Shown here in pieces: positions 1 through 8,278 of a stretch of 31,513 nt of DNA. Source of the stretch: CAZKNF01 sp964554105 (GTDB taxonomy: Bacteria; Bacteroidota; Rhodothermia; Rhodothermales; VXPQ01); NCBI GenBank assembly GCA_964554105.1, contig CAZKNF010000042.1, positions 1-31,513 of the forward strand, in the 5' to 3' direction. The stretch's first letter is position 1. Each line of letters starts with the position of its first letter. Position numbers and translations under genes: made by a program. The notes under the pieces are model-generated. The model saw nothing but the letters and a program-made list of their open reading frames with translations. It was not told where the DNA came from and ran no database searches.

Positions 1-1643
1 AGTACGTTGAAGGCGGAACCGTTGCCGACCCCATCAGTGCCGGACCGATGCCCTGGATGAGCGCACTACCGCTCATCAAGCAGATCCTGCTCGCTCTGGA
101 CCACGCGCACAGCGTGGGCGTGATTCATCGGGACATCAAGCCGGGAAACGTCATGCTCACGCCGGCAGGAGTCGTCAAGGTAACGGATTTCGGGCTCGCC
201 AAGCTGCATGAACAGAACGTCGAAGCGACAGTCACGCAGGGGATTGCCGGCACCCTCTCATATATGTCTCCCGAGCAGGTAAAGGGGCAGCGAGATCTCG
301 ACCACCGGAGCGATCTCTACTCCTTAGGGATGATGATCTATGAAATGCTTAGCGGAGAGATGCCGCTTGATACGTCGCAGGGGGAGTTCGCGATATTGAG
401 GAGCATCGTCGAAGAAACGCCGCCTCCGCCCAGCCGCTTCGTGCGCGGCCTTCCTGATGCGCTCGTGCACATCGTGATGAAGGCACTGGAAAAGGATCCC
501 GCCGGTCGATTCCAGAGCGCACGGGAGATGCTGGAGGAGGTGGAGACGCTCGAATCAACGGCGCCCGTGGTCGTAAAGCACAAAAGCCCGAACGCGGTAA
601 AGCCCACTCGTGCGCGTGTGGAAAGATCTGCTCGCCGACGACGAATACTTTTTGGAGGAATCGCGACGATCGTTCTGATGGTCGCTGTTGGCTACCTCGC
701 ATTCCGCGCGTGGAATGCCGCCGGCCCGTCCACGCTCTTTACCGTCACGACCGTACCGGACGGGGTGACGGTTTATATCGGTGGTAAGATAGTAGGGGAC
801 ACGCCGCTGCGCGATCTCCGTATCGCTGAAGGTTCCGTCGACGTAGCCCTTCGGAAAGCAGGATTTAGACCGGCTGATACGACGATGGTGGCCGAGTCAG
901 GAGAGCCGTTGACCTTAAGCCTCGATCTCGCCGCCGACATGTCGGGGACGCGTACGGCGTCCGGGGTGATCACGTCGATCCCGACCGACGCGGAAGTTTG
1001 GATCAATGAAGAACAGGTGGGTCAAACTCCGTATACGATCGACAGCGCGGCGCCGGGTCCGCTTGCGATCGTGCTCCGAAAGGACGGCTTCCAGGATTGG
1101 GAGAAGGAGGAGGAAATCGAACCCGGCGAAATCTACACGATCGCAGCGACACTCGAGCCTGCGGAAGACCGACCGAGCAGTAGAGCCGGTGATGCGAGTG
1201 CGCTTTCGACGAATATCGGTACCCTCGCCGTTCGCGCAGAGCCGGAAGGCTATATCGAAGTCAACGGCAGGGAGGTGGGCACGGCGGAACAGCTGACACT
1301 GGAAACAGGACAGCACCTGGTTAGGTGCGGCGAGGCGCCTCATGACTTCGAAGCACACGTCACGCTAGCGGCCGGCCAAACTCGAGAAGTCACCTGCTAT
1401 TTCACAAGTAAAATCAACGTCGTGACAACGACGGCGGATGGTTCGTCGACGTGGGCGAGCATATGGATAGATGGGCAGAATCAGGGCCTTGCGCCCGCCG
1501 AACTTGAACTCGCTCCGGGCACGTACAGGATTTCGGTCCAGCGTGACGGCTTCATGGCGCTCGATGAGGAGAAGACGCTCACGCTGAGACCTGGCTTCGA
1601 GCCGCAAACCTATCCGCTCTCATTCCGGATCATGAGAGAATGA
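1..1643 (+). CDS. Membrane Ser/Thr protein kinase with PEGA repeats (5' end outside window)
   Basis: Partial gene: the reading frame is open from base 3, where it reads YVEGGTV, typical of the kinase hinge, so the N-lobe with the ATP-binding lysine lies upstream of the window. The Hanks-type C-lobe is intact: catalytic loop HRDIKPGN at nt 126-149, DFG at 186-194, and SPEQ as the APE-like motif. A basic stretch and one hydrophobic helix follow (about nt 645-710). After it come four PEGA-type repeats (about nt 735-890, 960-1165, 1215-1380 and 1410-1635), each with the hallmark pattern of V/I-x-I/V-x-G-x-x-x-G-x-(T/A)-P. The topology is therefore a cytoplasmic kinase with an extracytoplasmic PEGA sensor or anchor. 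It heads a co-directional block of envelope genes, so a role in envelope signalling is likely, but the substrate is unknown. Family call is firm; function is inference. Confidence 0.93.
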   Translation, partial: YVEGGTVADPISAGPMPWMSALPLIKQILLALDHAHSVGVIHRDIKPGNVMLTPAGVVKVTDFGLAKLHEQNVEATVTQGIAGTLSYMSPEQVKGQRDLDHRSDLYSLGMMIYEMLSGEMPLDTSQGEFAILRSIVEETPPPPSRFVRGLPDALVHIVMKALEKDPAGRFQSAREMLEEVETLESTAPVVVKHKSPNAVKPTRARVERSARRRRILFGGIATIVLMVAVGYLAFRAWNAAGPSTLFTVTTVPDGVTVYIGGKIVGDTPLRDLRIAEGSVDVALRKAGFRPADTTMVAESGEPLTLSLDLAADMSGTRTASGVITSIPTDAEVWINEEQVGQTPYTIDSAAPGPLAIVLRKDGFQDWEKEEEIEPGEIYTIAATLEPAEDRPSSRAGDASALSTNIGTLAVRAEPEGYIEVNGREVGTAEQLTLETGQHLVRCGEAPHDFEAHVTLAAGQTREVTCYFTSKINVVTTTADGSSTWASIWIDGQNQGLAPAELELAPGTYRISVQRDGFMALDEEKTLTLRPGFEPQTYPLSFRIMRE

Positions 1644-1658
1644 TTGTGCTGCACAATC
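1642..1658. promoter_or_regulatory. 17-bp palindrome at the kinase stop codon
   Basis: GATTGTGC, a single T, then GCACAATC form a perfect inverted repeat starting inside the kinase stop codon. The centre is too tight for a stable full-length hairpin (7 bp with a 3-nt loop at best) and no T-run follows, so it does not look like an intrinsic terminator. The symmetry fits a homodimeric DNA-binding protein. It lies about 120 bp upstream of the next start codon, where an operator could sit. No regulator is identified. Confidence 0.35.
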
Positions 1659-1726
1659 CATACCTTAATCTAATTGATGATCAGGTCGATATAACGAAGA
1701 AGTAGTGAGGCCAGCTTCACTTGACG

Positions 1727-1754
1727 TCGACAACCGCGACCTTTTTGCTATATC
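1727..1754 (+). promoter_or_regulatory. Possible sigma-70-type promoter for the CsgG-like genes
   Basis: TCGACA (1727-1732), a 16-nt spacer and TATATC (1749-1754) give a moderate match to -35/-10 hexamers within the 137-bp gap after the kinase gene. If used, transcription would begin close to the Shine-Dalgarno at 1766, leaving a very short leader. This is a weak, by-eye match. Confidence 0.22.
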
Positions 1755-1765
1755 GTATTCTCGAT

Positions 1766-1773
1766 AAAGGAGG
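1766..1773 (+). promoter_or_regulatory. Strong Shine-Dalgarno that fixes the start at 1781
   Basis: AAAGGAGG lies 7 nt before the ATG at 1781, by far the best ribosome-binding site in this block. The same frame stays open upstream to 1721, but starts there have no such site, so the ATG at 1781 is preferred. Confidence 0.7.
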
Positions 1774-1780
1774 AGACATC

Positions 1781-2827
1781 ATGCGGCTGATACGCCTGAA
1801 TGAGGGCGGCCGGCGCACGGATATGCGTTGCGCTTCCATACTACTTCTCGTGTTCTTGCTTGCCCCATCGTTCCACGTCCTCGCCCAGGATGCAGTGTTG
1901 GATGACGCCGTTACCAAGTACCAGTCTGCGGATTTCGACGGGGCAATCGAGATCTTCGCAAATCTGGCGGGGGATGATACGGAAGACAAGCAGGTGCGCA
2001 AGCAGGCACTGCAGTACCTTGGACGCGCCTACGTCGCGAAGCGGATGGACGATGAGGCGCGCGCGGCCATTCACGACCTGCTTGAGCTGGAGCCTCCGCT
2101 CGTCGAACTGGATCCGGACGTGGAGTCCCCACCGTTTATGAATCTTTATTACGATGTCCGACGAGAGTTCGAGGGCGACTACACCGTCGAGCGCCGCGAC
2201 CCCGGCCTCCGCACCATCGCCATCATCGACTTTAACAACAACTCGATCACCAGCGACCAGGAGCAGATCGAGCCGCTCGGACGAGGGCTGTCATCGCTTA
2301 TGATCAACCAGCTAAGCGGCTCCACAGACCTCAAAGTCGTCGAGCGCGAGCGCCTGCAATGGCTGCTGGACGAGCTGGATCTACAGAGCGATCGTGAGCG
2401 CGTCGACCAGGAAACGGCGGTAAGGGCGGGAAAGATGCTTGGTGCGACCTCCGTACTTCTCGGTGACTTTATGAAGACGGACCGGCGAAGCATGATCATT
2501 AATATCCGGGTCGTGAAGGTTGAAACGGGCGAAGTGCTGATGACGGAGCAGGTTCGCGGGCGCCCCGATAGGTTTTACGAAATGGCCGAGGACCTCAGCC
2601 TCAAGGTGTCGAAGGGCATCAATGCACATCTCGAGACGACGAATCTCGGTGTTCGAAACGATACGAAGTCGCTCGATGCGATGCTTTCCTACTCCGACGG
2701 ATTGGCCCTTCTCGAAGAGAAGGACTATCGGGCCGCATATGAGAAATTCCTCGAGGCACTGGAGTATGATCCCGACTACACGAGAGCGCGGTTGAAGGCA
2801 GACAGCATCAAGCCCCTGCTGACGTGA
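1781..2827 (+). CDS. Exported CsgG-like protein with TPR-like ends
   Basis: 348 residues from the ATG placed by the strong Shine-Dalgarno. A hydrophobic signal segment (residues about 17-35, ending VLAQ) directs export; there is no lipobox cysteine at the cleavage point. Residues about 40-110 are helical and TPR-like (KYQSADFDGAIEIF). Residues about 144-290 form a CsgG/LpoB-type alpha-beta domain, with AIIDF, then LGRGLSSLMINQL and LKVVERERLQWLLDELDL. Residues about 310-340 are a further TPR-like pair (EEKDYRAAYEKFLEALEYDP). CsgG proper forms the curli secretion pore; most relatives of this kind are uncharacterised envelope lipoproteins. An alternative start at 1823 would shorten the n-region of the signal. 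It probably works with the paralogue that follows. Domain call is good; molecular role unknown. Confidence 0.85.
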   Translation: MRLIRLNEGGRRTDMRCASILLLVFLLAPSFHVLAQDAVLDDAVTKYQSADFDGAIEIFANLAGDDTEDKQVRKQALQYLGRAYVAKRMDDEARAAIHDLLELEPPLVELDPDVESPPFMNLYYDVRREFEGDYTVERRDPGLRTIAIIDFNNNSITSDQEQIEPLGRGLSSLMINQLSGSTDLKVVERERLQWLLDELDLQSDRERVDQETAVRAGKMLGATSVLLGDFMKTDRRSMIINIRVVKVETGEVLMTEQVRGRPDRFYEMAEDLSLKVSKGINAHLETTNLGVRNDTKSLDAMLSYSDGLALLEEKDYRAAYEKFLEALEYDPDYTRARLKADSIKPLLT

Positions 2828-2901
2828 GTTTGGTCCGTTGAATTGCCATCGGTTCCCTGTGTCCGACGGCTCTCTCTTCACACAATAGAAATACACCCAT
2901 C

Positions 2902-4191
2902 ATGCGGATAGCGCCCGCGCTCTGCTCACTACTCGTGGTCGCGCTGTGCTCCTCTTGCGCCGGTCTGCGATTCGGCCAGGATCCTTCCGATTTTACGGAT
3001 GACATGCGTCGGCTGCAGGAACGAGTCGACACGAATCCTGGAGATGCAGAGGCGTTGAGCGAAATCGGTGTAATCTACCTTCGTACTGCCCGGTACGCGC
3101 AAGCCGCCGACTACCTGCAGCAGGCATTTGCAAACGGGGCGGATGATCCAAAAACGCTGCTCCATCTCGGGCTTGCCAGTGAATCGATCGGAAGGCGACA
3201 GACCGCCCTGCGACTCTACGAACGGTACACCGACGTGTCGCGATTGTCGCCGTATCGGAAGCCCATGGAAGGCCGATACCGAAACCTCTCGCGGAAAATT
3301 GCGCAGGATGAAGTCCGGGCGCAACTCGCTCGCGAGACGGAAATCGGCGGCGAGACATCTCCGCGAATCCTCGCCGTCGTCACGTTCAACTTTCAGGGCG
3401 GCGACGACCAGTACGCCCCGCTTGGGCGGGGACTCGCTGAGATGATGACGGTCGATCTGGCGAAAGTGCCGGACCTGCAGCTCGTAGAACGTGTCCGTTT
3501 GCAGGTGCTGCTAGACGAGCTCGAGCTGGGCCAGAGCGAAGCCATCGACGCGTCCACCGCGCCTCGAATGGGACGCCTCCTGGGCGCCGGGCGACTGATT
3601 GGGGGCAACTTCAGTGTGCTCCAGGGGGATAATCTGAGTGTAGACGCGGCCGTCGTTACCGTCGAGAGTGCGGCTCCTCCAGCCGTTGAAAGTCGGTCGG
3701 GCTCCGTCAGAGACATTTTTAGGCTGCAGAAGGAGGTTGCGTTTGCACTCATCGAAGAACTCGGATATACGCTGACTCCTGAGCAGCGTGAGGAAATCGA
3801 ACGTGAACCGACGCAGAACCTGCAGGCGTTCCTCGCCTATTCGAGGGGGCTGCAGGAGGAGGACGCCGGCAACTTTGAAGCCGCAGCTCAGCATTTCGGG
3901 CGTGCACATTTGCTCGACCCGAACTTTGAAGCAGCAGCCGCGCAGCAGGAGACTGCCGAAGGAATGCGCGACGCAGGGGGAACGACAGAAGAGGTGATCG
4001 CCCAGGTTGCGCGTCAGGAAATCTTAAGCGAAACGCCGTTCGACCTGGTGCATCAGCGCATCAACACATTGACGGAGAGCGTCGGTGCCAATCTTCTTCC
4101 CGGGCAGGACGCACGCAAGCCGTTCACAGAAGCAGCGGGCTCCGGAGCAACGACACTGCCCGATCCACCACCACCGCCACGGGCGCAGTGA
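2902..4191 (+). CDS. CsgG-like TPR lipoprotein, paralogue of the preceding gene
   Basis: 429 residues. The N-terminus is a short signal with a probable lipobox-like LCSSC (Cys19), which would anchor it to a membrane after lipidation; the -3 position is Cys, so the lipobox is not canonical. TPR-type repeats cover about residues 35-115 (GDAEALSEIGVIYLRTARYA). A CsgG-like domain occupies about 154-295, with LGRGLAEMMTVDLAKV and LVERVRLQVLLDELEL. A last TPR-like pair lies near 310-350, and the tail is proline-rich. The shared LGRGL and VERxRLQxLLDELxL motifs mark it as a diverged paralogue of the gene 74 bp upstream. No curli genes (csgA, B, E or F) are nearby, so curli export is unlikely. An assembly or scaffold role in the outer envelope is inference. 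Confidence 0.85.
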   Translation: MRIAPALCSLLVVALCSSCAGLRFGQDPSDFTDDMRRLQERVDTNPGDAEALSEIGVIYLRTARYAQAADYLQQAFANGADDPKTLLHLGLASESIGRRQTALRLYERYTDVSRLSPYRKPMEGRYRNLSRKIAQDEVRAQLARETEIGGETSPRILAVVTFNFQGGDDQYAPLGRGLAEMMTVDLAKVPDLQLVERVRLQVLLDELELGQSEAIDASTAPRMGRLLGAGRLIGGNFSVLQGDNLSVDAAVVTVESAAPPAVESRSGSVRDIFRLQKEVAFALIEELGYTLTPEQREEIEREPTQNLQAFLAYSRGLQEEDAGNFEAAAQHFGRAHLLDPNFEAAAAQQETAEGMRDAGGTTEEVIAQVARQEILSETPFDLVHQRINTLTESVGANLLPGQDARKPFTEAAGSGATTLPDPPPPPRAQ

Positions 4192-4270
4192 GAGATGCGG
4201 ACGAAACGACATTCTGCGTCCGAGCCGGAGGCCGCCGCACAGTGAATTCCTCACCAGTTATTCCGCTCAT

Positions 4271-5443
4271 ATGAAGGCCCTCCCCCAGAAGAGGCTGCTT
4301 CGGGCTGCGTGCCGCAAGGCGGTCGCGGCTCGGGCGCTAGGGCGTGTGCTCGCGCTGATGCTCGTCGCCGGCACGTTCGCCGTTGTGGGGGCACTACCGG
4401 CACAGGCACAGCAGCCGGACGTACGCCTATCAAGCGATCGACCACCGGCCGTTGTGACGACCGGAGTGTACTACCAGAGATACATCCTCGGCGGCGAACG
4501 GCACATCCGTGAGATCAGCTTTCCCATCACCGCAGCCGTACCGATCGGCCGATCCACCGCAATGAGCCTGCGAGCCAGCCCTGCAATGGTTGCCGGGCAG
4601 GATCTGACGGCTGTGTCCGGCTTGAGCGATGCCCAGCTTTCGCTTAGCCATGCACGGCGATTCGGCGAAAGCAGCGTCGTCGTGAATCTGGGGCTAAATC
4701 TTCCGAGCGGCAAACGAGCTCTCACACAGGAGGAGTTCGAGACCACCGTGCAACTCAGTCGCAATTTCTATGATTTTCGCACACCGACGTTCGGGCAGGG
4801 ACTGAACGTGTCGCCAGGCATCACGTGGGCCTTTCCGCTGGGAGATCGAATCGTGCTTGGACTCGGAGCTGCATATCAATACAAAGGCGGTTTTAAGCCT
4901 ATGGAAGGTCTCCATGATAAGTACCACCCAGGCGCAGAAGTGCTGCTCACGGGCGGACTGGACGTGCAGGTCATGCCCGCCGCCGCGATCTCAGGTGACG
5001 TAACCTATACCCGCTATGGAACGGATAGGATCGGTGGCGACGACGTCTTCGATGCCGGGGACCAGGTTGTCACGACCATTCAATATCTGCAATACTATGG
5101 ATTCGATGAAATTCGCGTGATCGGCAGATATCGCAGTCGGGGAAAAGGAAGCCTCGCTGCGCCCGGGAGGGACCCGGCAGCGGCTCTTCAGACGCTGGCA
5201 GACCAGCTCGACCTGTATGCATCCTATCGCATGGAGACGAGTGCTTCCACATCGATCGGATTGCACGGCGGGATCTATTATTTCGGCGCTTCGGACGTGT
5301 TTTCATCTAAACTGATCTTTAACCTCGGTGCCTCACCCGAGATGTCGCTTTCTAGTAGTGTGAGCCTCTGGACGCGGTTTAGCGTGCGTCTCGGAAATTT
5401 TGCCGGAATGCAGGCAGGCACGGGCCTGGCGGTCAATATCTAG
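4271..5443 (+). CDS. Predicted outer-membrane beta-barrel protein
   Basis: 390 residues from the ATG at 4271. The frame is open further upstream but overlaps the previous gene, and this ATG gives a proper signal peptide: a long basic n-region, a hydrophobic core about residues 25-42, and cleavage near AQAQ at about 45-47. The mature part alternates amphipathic strands rich in Gly and aromatic residues (VVVNLGLNLPSG, IVLGLGAAYQYKGG, SISIGLHGGIYYFG-type strands), as in outer-membrane barrels. It loosely resembles the MetA-pathway/transporter-like barrel family in the LNLPSGKR stretch, but I do not assign it there with confidence. It has no obvious Shine-Dalgarno. It lies 79 bp after the CsgG-like lipoprotein and 12 bp before the propeller gene, which suggests one transcript. 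Confidence 0.8.
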   Translation: MKALPQKRLLRAACRKAVAARALGRVLALMLVAGTFAVVGALPAQAQQPDVRLSSDRPPAVVTTGVYYQRYILGGERHIREISFPITAAVPIGRSTAMSLRASPAMVAGQDLTAVSGLSDAQLSLSHARRFGESSVVVNLGLNLPSGKRALTQEEFETTVQLSRNFYDFRTPTFGQGLNVSPGITWAFPLGDRIVLGLGAAYQYKGGFKPMEGLHDKYHPGAEVLLTGGLDVQVMPAAAISGDVTYTRYGTDRIGGDDVFDAGDQVVTTIQYLQYYGFDEIRVIGRYRSRGKGSLAAPGRDPAAALQTLADQLDLYASYRMETSASTSIGLHGGIYYFGASDVFSSKLIFNLGASPEMSLSSSVSLWTRFSVRLGNFAGMQAGTGLAVNI

Positions 5444-5455
5444 ATCAAGAAACGT

Positions 5456-8278
5456 ATGATACTTCTAGTGTTGGTCTGTTTGGCCGTAGTGGCGGGTCCA
5501 TTCGCTGAGGGGGAGCGTTCGGGGCGCCTGTTGGACGTCGTGACCGCATCCACCGCACAGGCGCATTCGGCGCTCCCAGGCAGCGCGGCAGTAGCCGAGG
5601 CGAACCGTCAGGACGGCCCATGGCCGGGGTTTCGACAAAATGCGGCCCACACGGGGCAGAGTCGTGAGTCCGGTCCACGGCACCCGCTGAGCGCCTGGAC
5701 GTTTGACACGGGCGGCTCGACTTACTCGTCGCCGGCAATCGGAGCGGACGGAACGGTCTATATCGGCTCTGCCGACAGCGTGTACGCCGTGGCAGAGAAT
5801 GGGCAGCGCAGATGGGCTGTACCGATCGATGGATACGCCATTTCATCACCCGCCATCGGATCGGACGGGACCGTTTACATCGGTTCTCGCGATCGCAAAC
5901 TGTATGCCCTGCAGGCGCGCGACGGGCAGCACAAGTGGGAGCCCTTCGAAGCCGGCGATGAGATCTGGTCGTCACCCGCTATCGACGAAGACGGTACCAT
6001 CTACGTCGCCTCTTTCGACGGGAATCTCTACGCGATCGACCCGACCACAGGCAGTCCGCGATGGGCGTTCACCATCGGGAGCGAGATTGCTTCGTCCCCG
6101 GCCATCGGACGGGATGGGACGATTTATGTTGGGGCGCTGGATGAGCGGCTGTATGCGATCAATCAGGACGGTTCGCTGCGGTGGTCATTCACGACGGGGG
6201 CAGGCGTCGTCTCGTCGCCTGCGATAGGTGTGGATGGAACGGTCTACGTCGGATCGCTCGACGGAAATCTTTACGCTGTCGGACCTGATGGAGACGAGCT
6301 GTGGGAAACGCCGTTCGCTACGAACGATAGGATCGTCTCCTCGCCCGCCCTGGGCGCGAACGGGACGATCTACGTCGGCTCACTGGATGGAAGTCTATAC
6401 GCAGTTCAGGCGAATGGAACAAGCCTTTGGACCTTTCAGGCTGATGCACGGATTCTGTCGTCGCCAGCCGTAGGTGCACAGGGCGTTATCTACTTCGCGT
6501 CCGACGGCGGCCGCTTGTATGCGCTGAATCCAGACGGGACGGACCGCTGGATGCTTCCCCTGCCTGGCCGCATCTGGTCATCGCCGGCAATCGGTTACGA
6601 CAGACGGATCTACATCGCATCGACAGATGATGAGCCGTTCACGGGGCGGTTACATGCGATCCACTCTGCGGCGTTTCAGGTGTCCTTTCCGACGGATCCC
6701 GTCGACGGCTCCGAACAGGTCGTGCAGGCATCGAAGCCGGACGACTTCGTGCCGAGCAGCGGGCGTCTATTCTACAAACCCGGCGGTATGGGAGCATTCA
6801 GTCAACCGGTATCCTTGCGTCCCGCAGGCGATGGCTTCGAGGCCGAAATACCGGCCCAGGACGTTACCCTGCGAGGGCTCGAGTACTATGTCGAACTCAC
6901 CGACGGCCGTGCCACCGCGACGTATCCGCCAGTCGATCCACAAGACCGCCCCGCCTTTCAATCGGTTGGAATCGGGGAGAGCGTGACGGCAGACAACGTC
7001 CTCCCAGACTCCAGATATGCCATGATATCGGTGCCGTTGTCCCTCGAGAATCCGAGTGTGCAGAGCGTGCTGGAGGACGATTACGGTCCCTATGTGCCGG
7101 CGCGCTGGCGCCTCATGCGCTGGGAGAATGGCCGCTACCAGGAGTATCCTGATCTGGAGGCCCGCTTCACGCCGGGCACGGCGTTTTTCGTGGCCGTGGG
7201 CAATGCCACTGCATTCGACGTTGATGAAGGCCAGTCCGTCGATCTCTCGACTCCTTATCGAATCACCCTTCAGCCCGGCTGGAACCAGATCGCGAATCCG
7301 TTCGCGTTTCCGGTGGCCCTGAGCACCATCGAACGCAACAGGAGTGCCGTCGAGGCGGTCGCGTACTGGAACGGCTCGGAGATGTGCCAGGAGCCTTCGT
7401 GCATCGACGTCTGGGAGCCGTGGAAAGGCTATTTCGTGCTGAACACGTCGGAAGAGGCCCTGCCCATCTTCGTCCCACCGAACGCGGTAGAGTCTGCTGG
7501 TTCGGCCGACAAAAATAATGCAGTGTCACCGATCGTTAGTGGACCGTACGTCCGGCTCGTCGCACGCGTCGCCGGATCGTTGCTGCAGGATTCTCAAAAC
7601 TGGGTCGGCTTTCGCACGAGGACATCCGAAGCCGCTGAATCAAACATCCGGGAAGCGCCGCCATTCGGAGAGCACGTGCGGCTCTCGATTATAGATGGGG
7701 CGGAACAGTACGCCGGCCTTTTCCGGCCGCTGAATGAGGAAGGTGCAGAGTGGGATCTGGAGTTACGCCTGACGGTCGAAGGCATCCGAGATGTTGATGT
7801 CGCAGTGATCGAGGAGGAGGCTTTGCCTGACGACTTCCAGACGTATGTTGTCGACCGTGACGTGGGTGAGGTCATCCCCCTGGTCGGAGGCCGATTTACG
7901 GTCACTGCAGTGGGGAATGATGATGTTCGGAGATTGAGGCTCGTGATAGGTACGGAAACCTTCGGTGAAGCCGTGATCGGTGACACGCCCGACCGTCCGC
8001 ACACTCTCGCACTCGATCAGAATTATCCGAACCCCTTCAATCCCGTAACAGTCATTCGATATCAGACCGCTCAACGTAGTCATGTCGAGCTGTCCGTTTT
8101 TGACGTCACGGGGCGCCATGTGCGAACGCTGGTTTCGGATGTGCTGGAAGCCGGACATCATTCGGCCGACTGGAATGGGCTAAACGATGCAGGGGAGCCC
8201 GTCGCCAGTGGTGTGTACCTGTATCGAATAAAATCCGACACGTCCACGATCTCGAAGAAGATGCTGCTGCTCCGGTGA
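5456..8278 (+). CDS. Secreted PQQ-type beta-propeller protein with type IX sorting domain
   Basis: 940 residues. A hydrophobic N-terminal signal (residues 1-16) is followed by a linker and eight PQQ/BamB-type propeller repeats (about residues 85-405), each with SSPAIG, (D/N)GT(V/I)Y(V/I)(G/A)S and LYA(I/V/L) elements. A central beta-rich region (about 410-830) carries patterns often found in long secreted Bacteroidota proteins (GWNQIANPFAFPV). The C-terminus holds DQNYPNPFNPVT, then a FlgD/Por-type Ig fold (YQTAQRSHVELSVFDVTGR, GVYLYRI) ending in KKMLLLR, the usual type A sorting signal of the type IX secretion system. The protein is expected outside the cell or on its surface. Enzymatic use of PQQ is not implied, since bare repeats of this type are often structural. 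Its stop codon overlaps the next start as TGATG. Confidence 0.9.
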   Translation: MILLVLVCLAVVAGPFAEGERSGRLLDVVTASTAQAHSALPGSAAVAEANRQDGPWPGFRQNAAHTGQSRESGPRHPLSAWTFDTGGSTYSSPAIGADGTVYIGSADSVYAVAENGQRRWAVPIDGYAISSPAIGSDGTVYIGSRDRKLYALQARDGQHKWEPFEAGDEIWSSPAIDEDGTIYVASFDGNLYAIDPTTGSPRWAFTIGSEIASSPAIGRDGTIYVGALDERLYAINQDGSLRWSFTTGAGVVSSPAIGVDGTVYVGSLDGNLYAVGPDGDELWETPFATNDRIVSSPALGANGTIYVGSLDGSLYAVQANGTSLWTFQADARILSSPAVGAQGVIYFASDGGRLYALNPDGTDRWMLPLPGRIWSSPAIGYDRRIYIASTDDEPFTGRLHAIHSAAFQVSFPTDPVDGSEQVVQASKPDDFVPSSGRLFYKPGGMGAFSQPVSLRPAGDGFEAEIPAQDVTLRGLEYYVELTDGRATATYPPVDPQDRPAFQSVGIGESVTADNVLPDSRYAMISVPLSLENPSVQSVLEDDYGPYVPARWRLMRWENGRYQEYPDLEARFTPGTAFFVAVGNATAFDVDEGQSVDLSTPYRITLQPGWNQIANPFAFPVALSTIERNRSAVEAVAYWNGSEMCQEPSCIDVWEPWKGYFVLNTSEEALPIFVPPNAVESAGSADKNNAVSPIVSGPYVRLVARVAGSLLQDSQNWVGFRTRTSEAAESNIREAPPFGEHVRLSIIDGAEQYAGLFRPLNEEGAEWDLELRLTVEGIRDVDVAVIEEEALPDDFQTYVVDRDVGEVIPLVGGRFTVTAVGNDDVRRLRLVIGTETFGEAVIGDTPDRPHTLALDQNYPNPFNPVTVIRYQTAQRSHVELSVFDVTGRHVRTLVSDVLEAGHHSADWNGLNDAGEPVASGVYLYRIKSDTSTISKKMLLLR
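5720..6664 (+). repeat. Eight tandem PQQ-like propeller repeats inside the coding region
   Basis: About 115-120 bp per unit. Each encodes SSPAIG-x-(D/N)GT(V/I)Y(V/I)GS-x-D-x-x-LYA(I/V), then a variable turn ending in W-x-x-(F/P). I count eight units; the last one is more divergent and carries a short insertion before LHAI. Eight blades match the BamB/PQQ-dehydrogenase propeller. Units differ at the DNA level, so this is an old protein repeat rather than a recent duplication. Confidence 0.85.

Noticed and set aside
5720..6664. CRISPR-like regular repeat spacing
   Set aside because: The periodicity of about 115-120 bp comes from protein-level propeller repeats; the DNA units are diverged and there are no short identical repeats with spacers.
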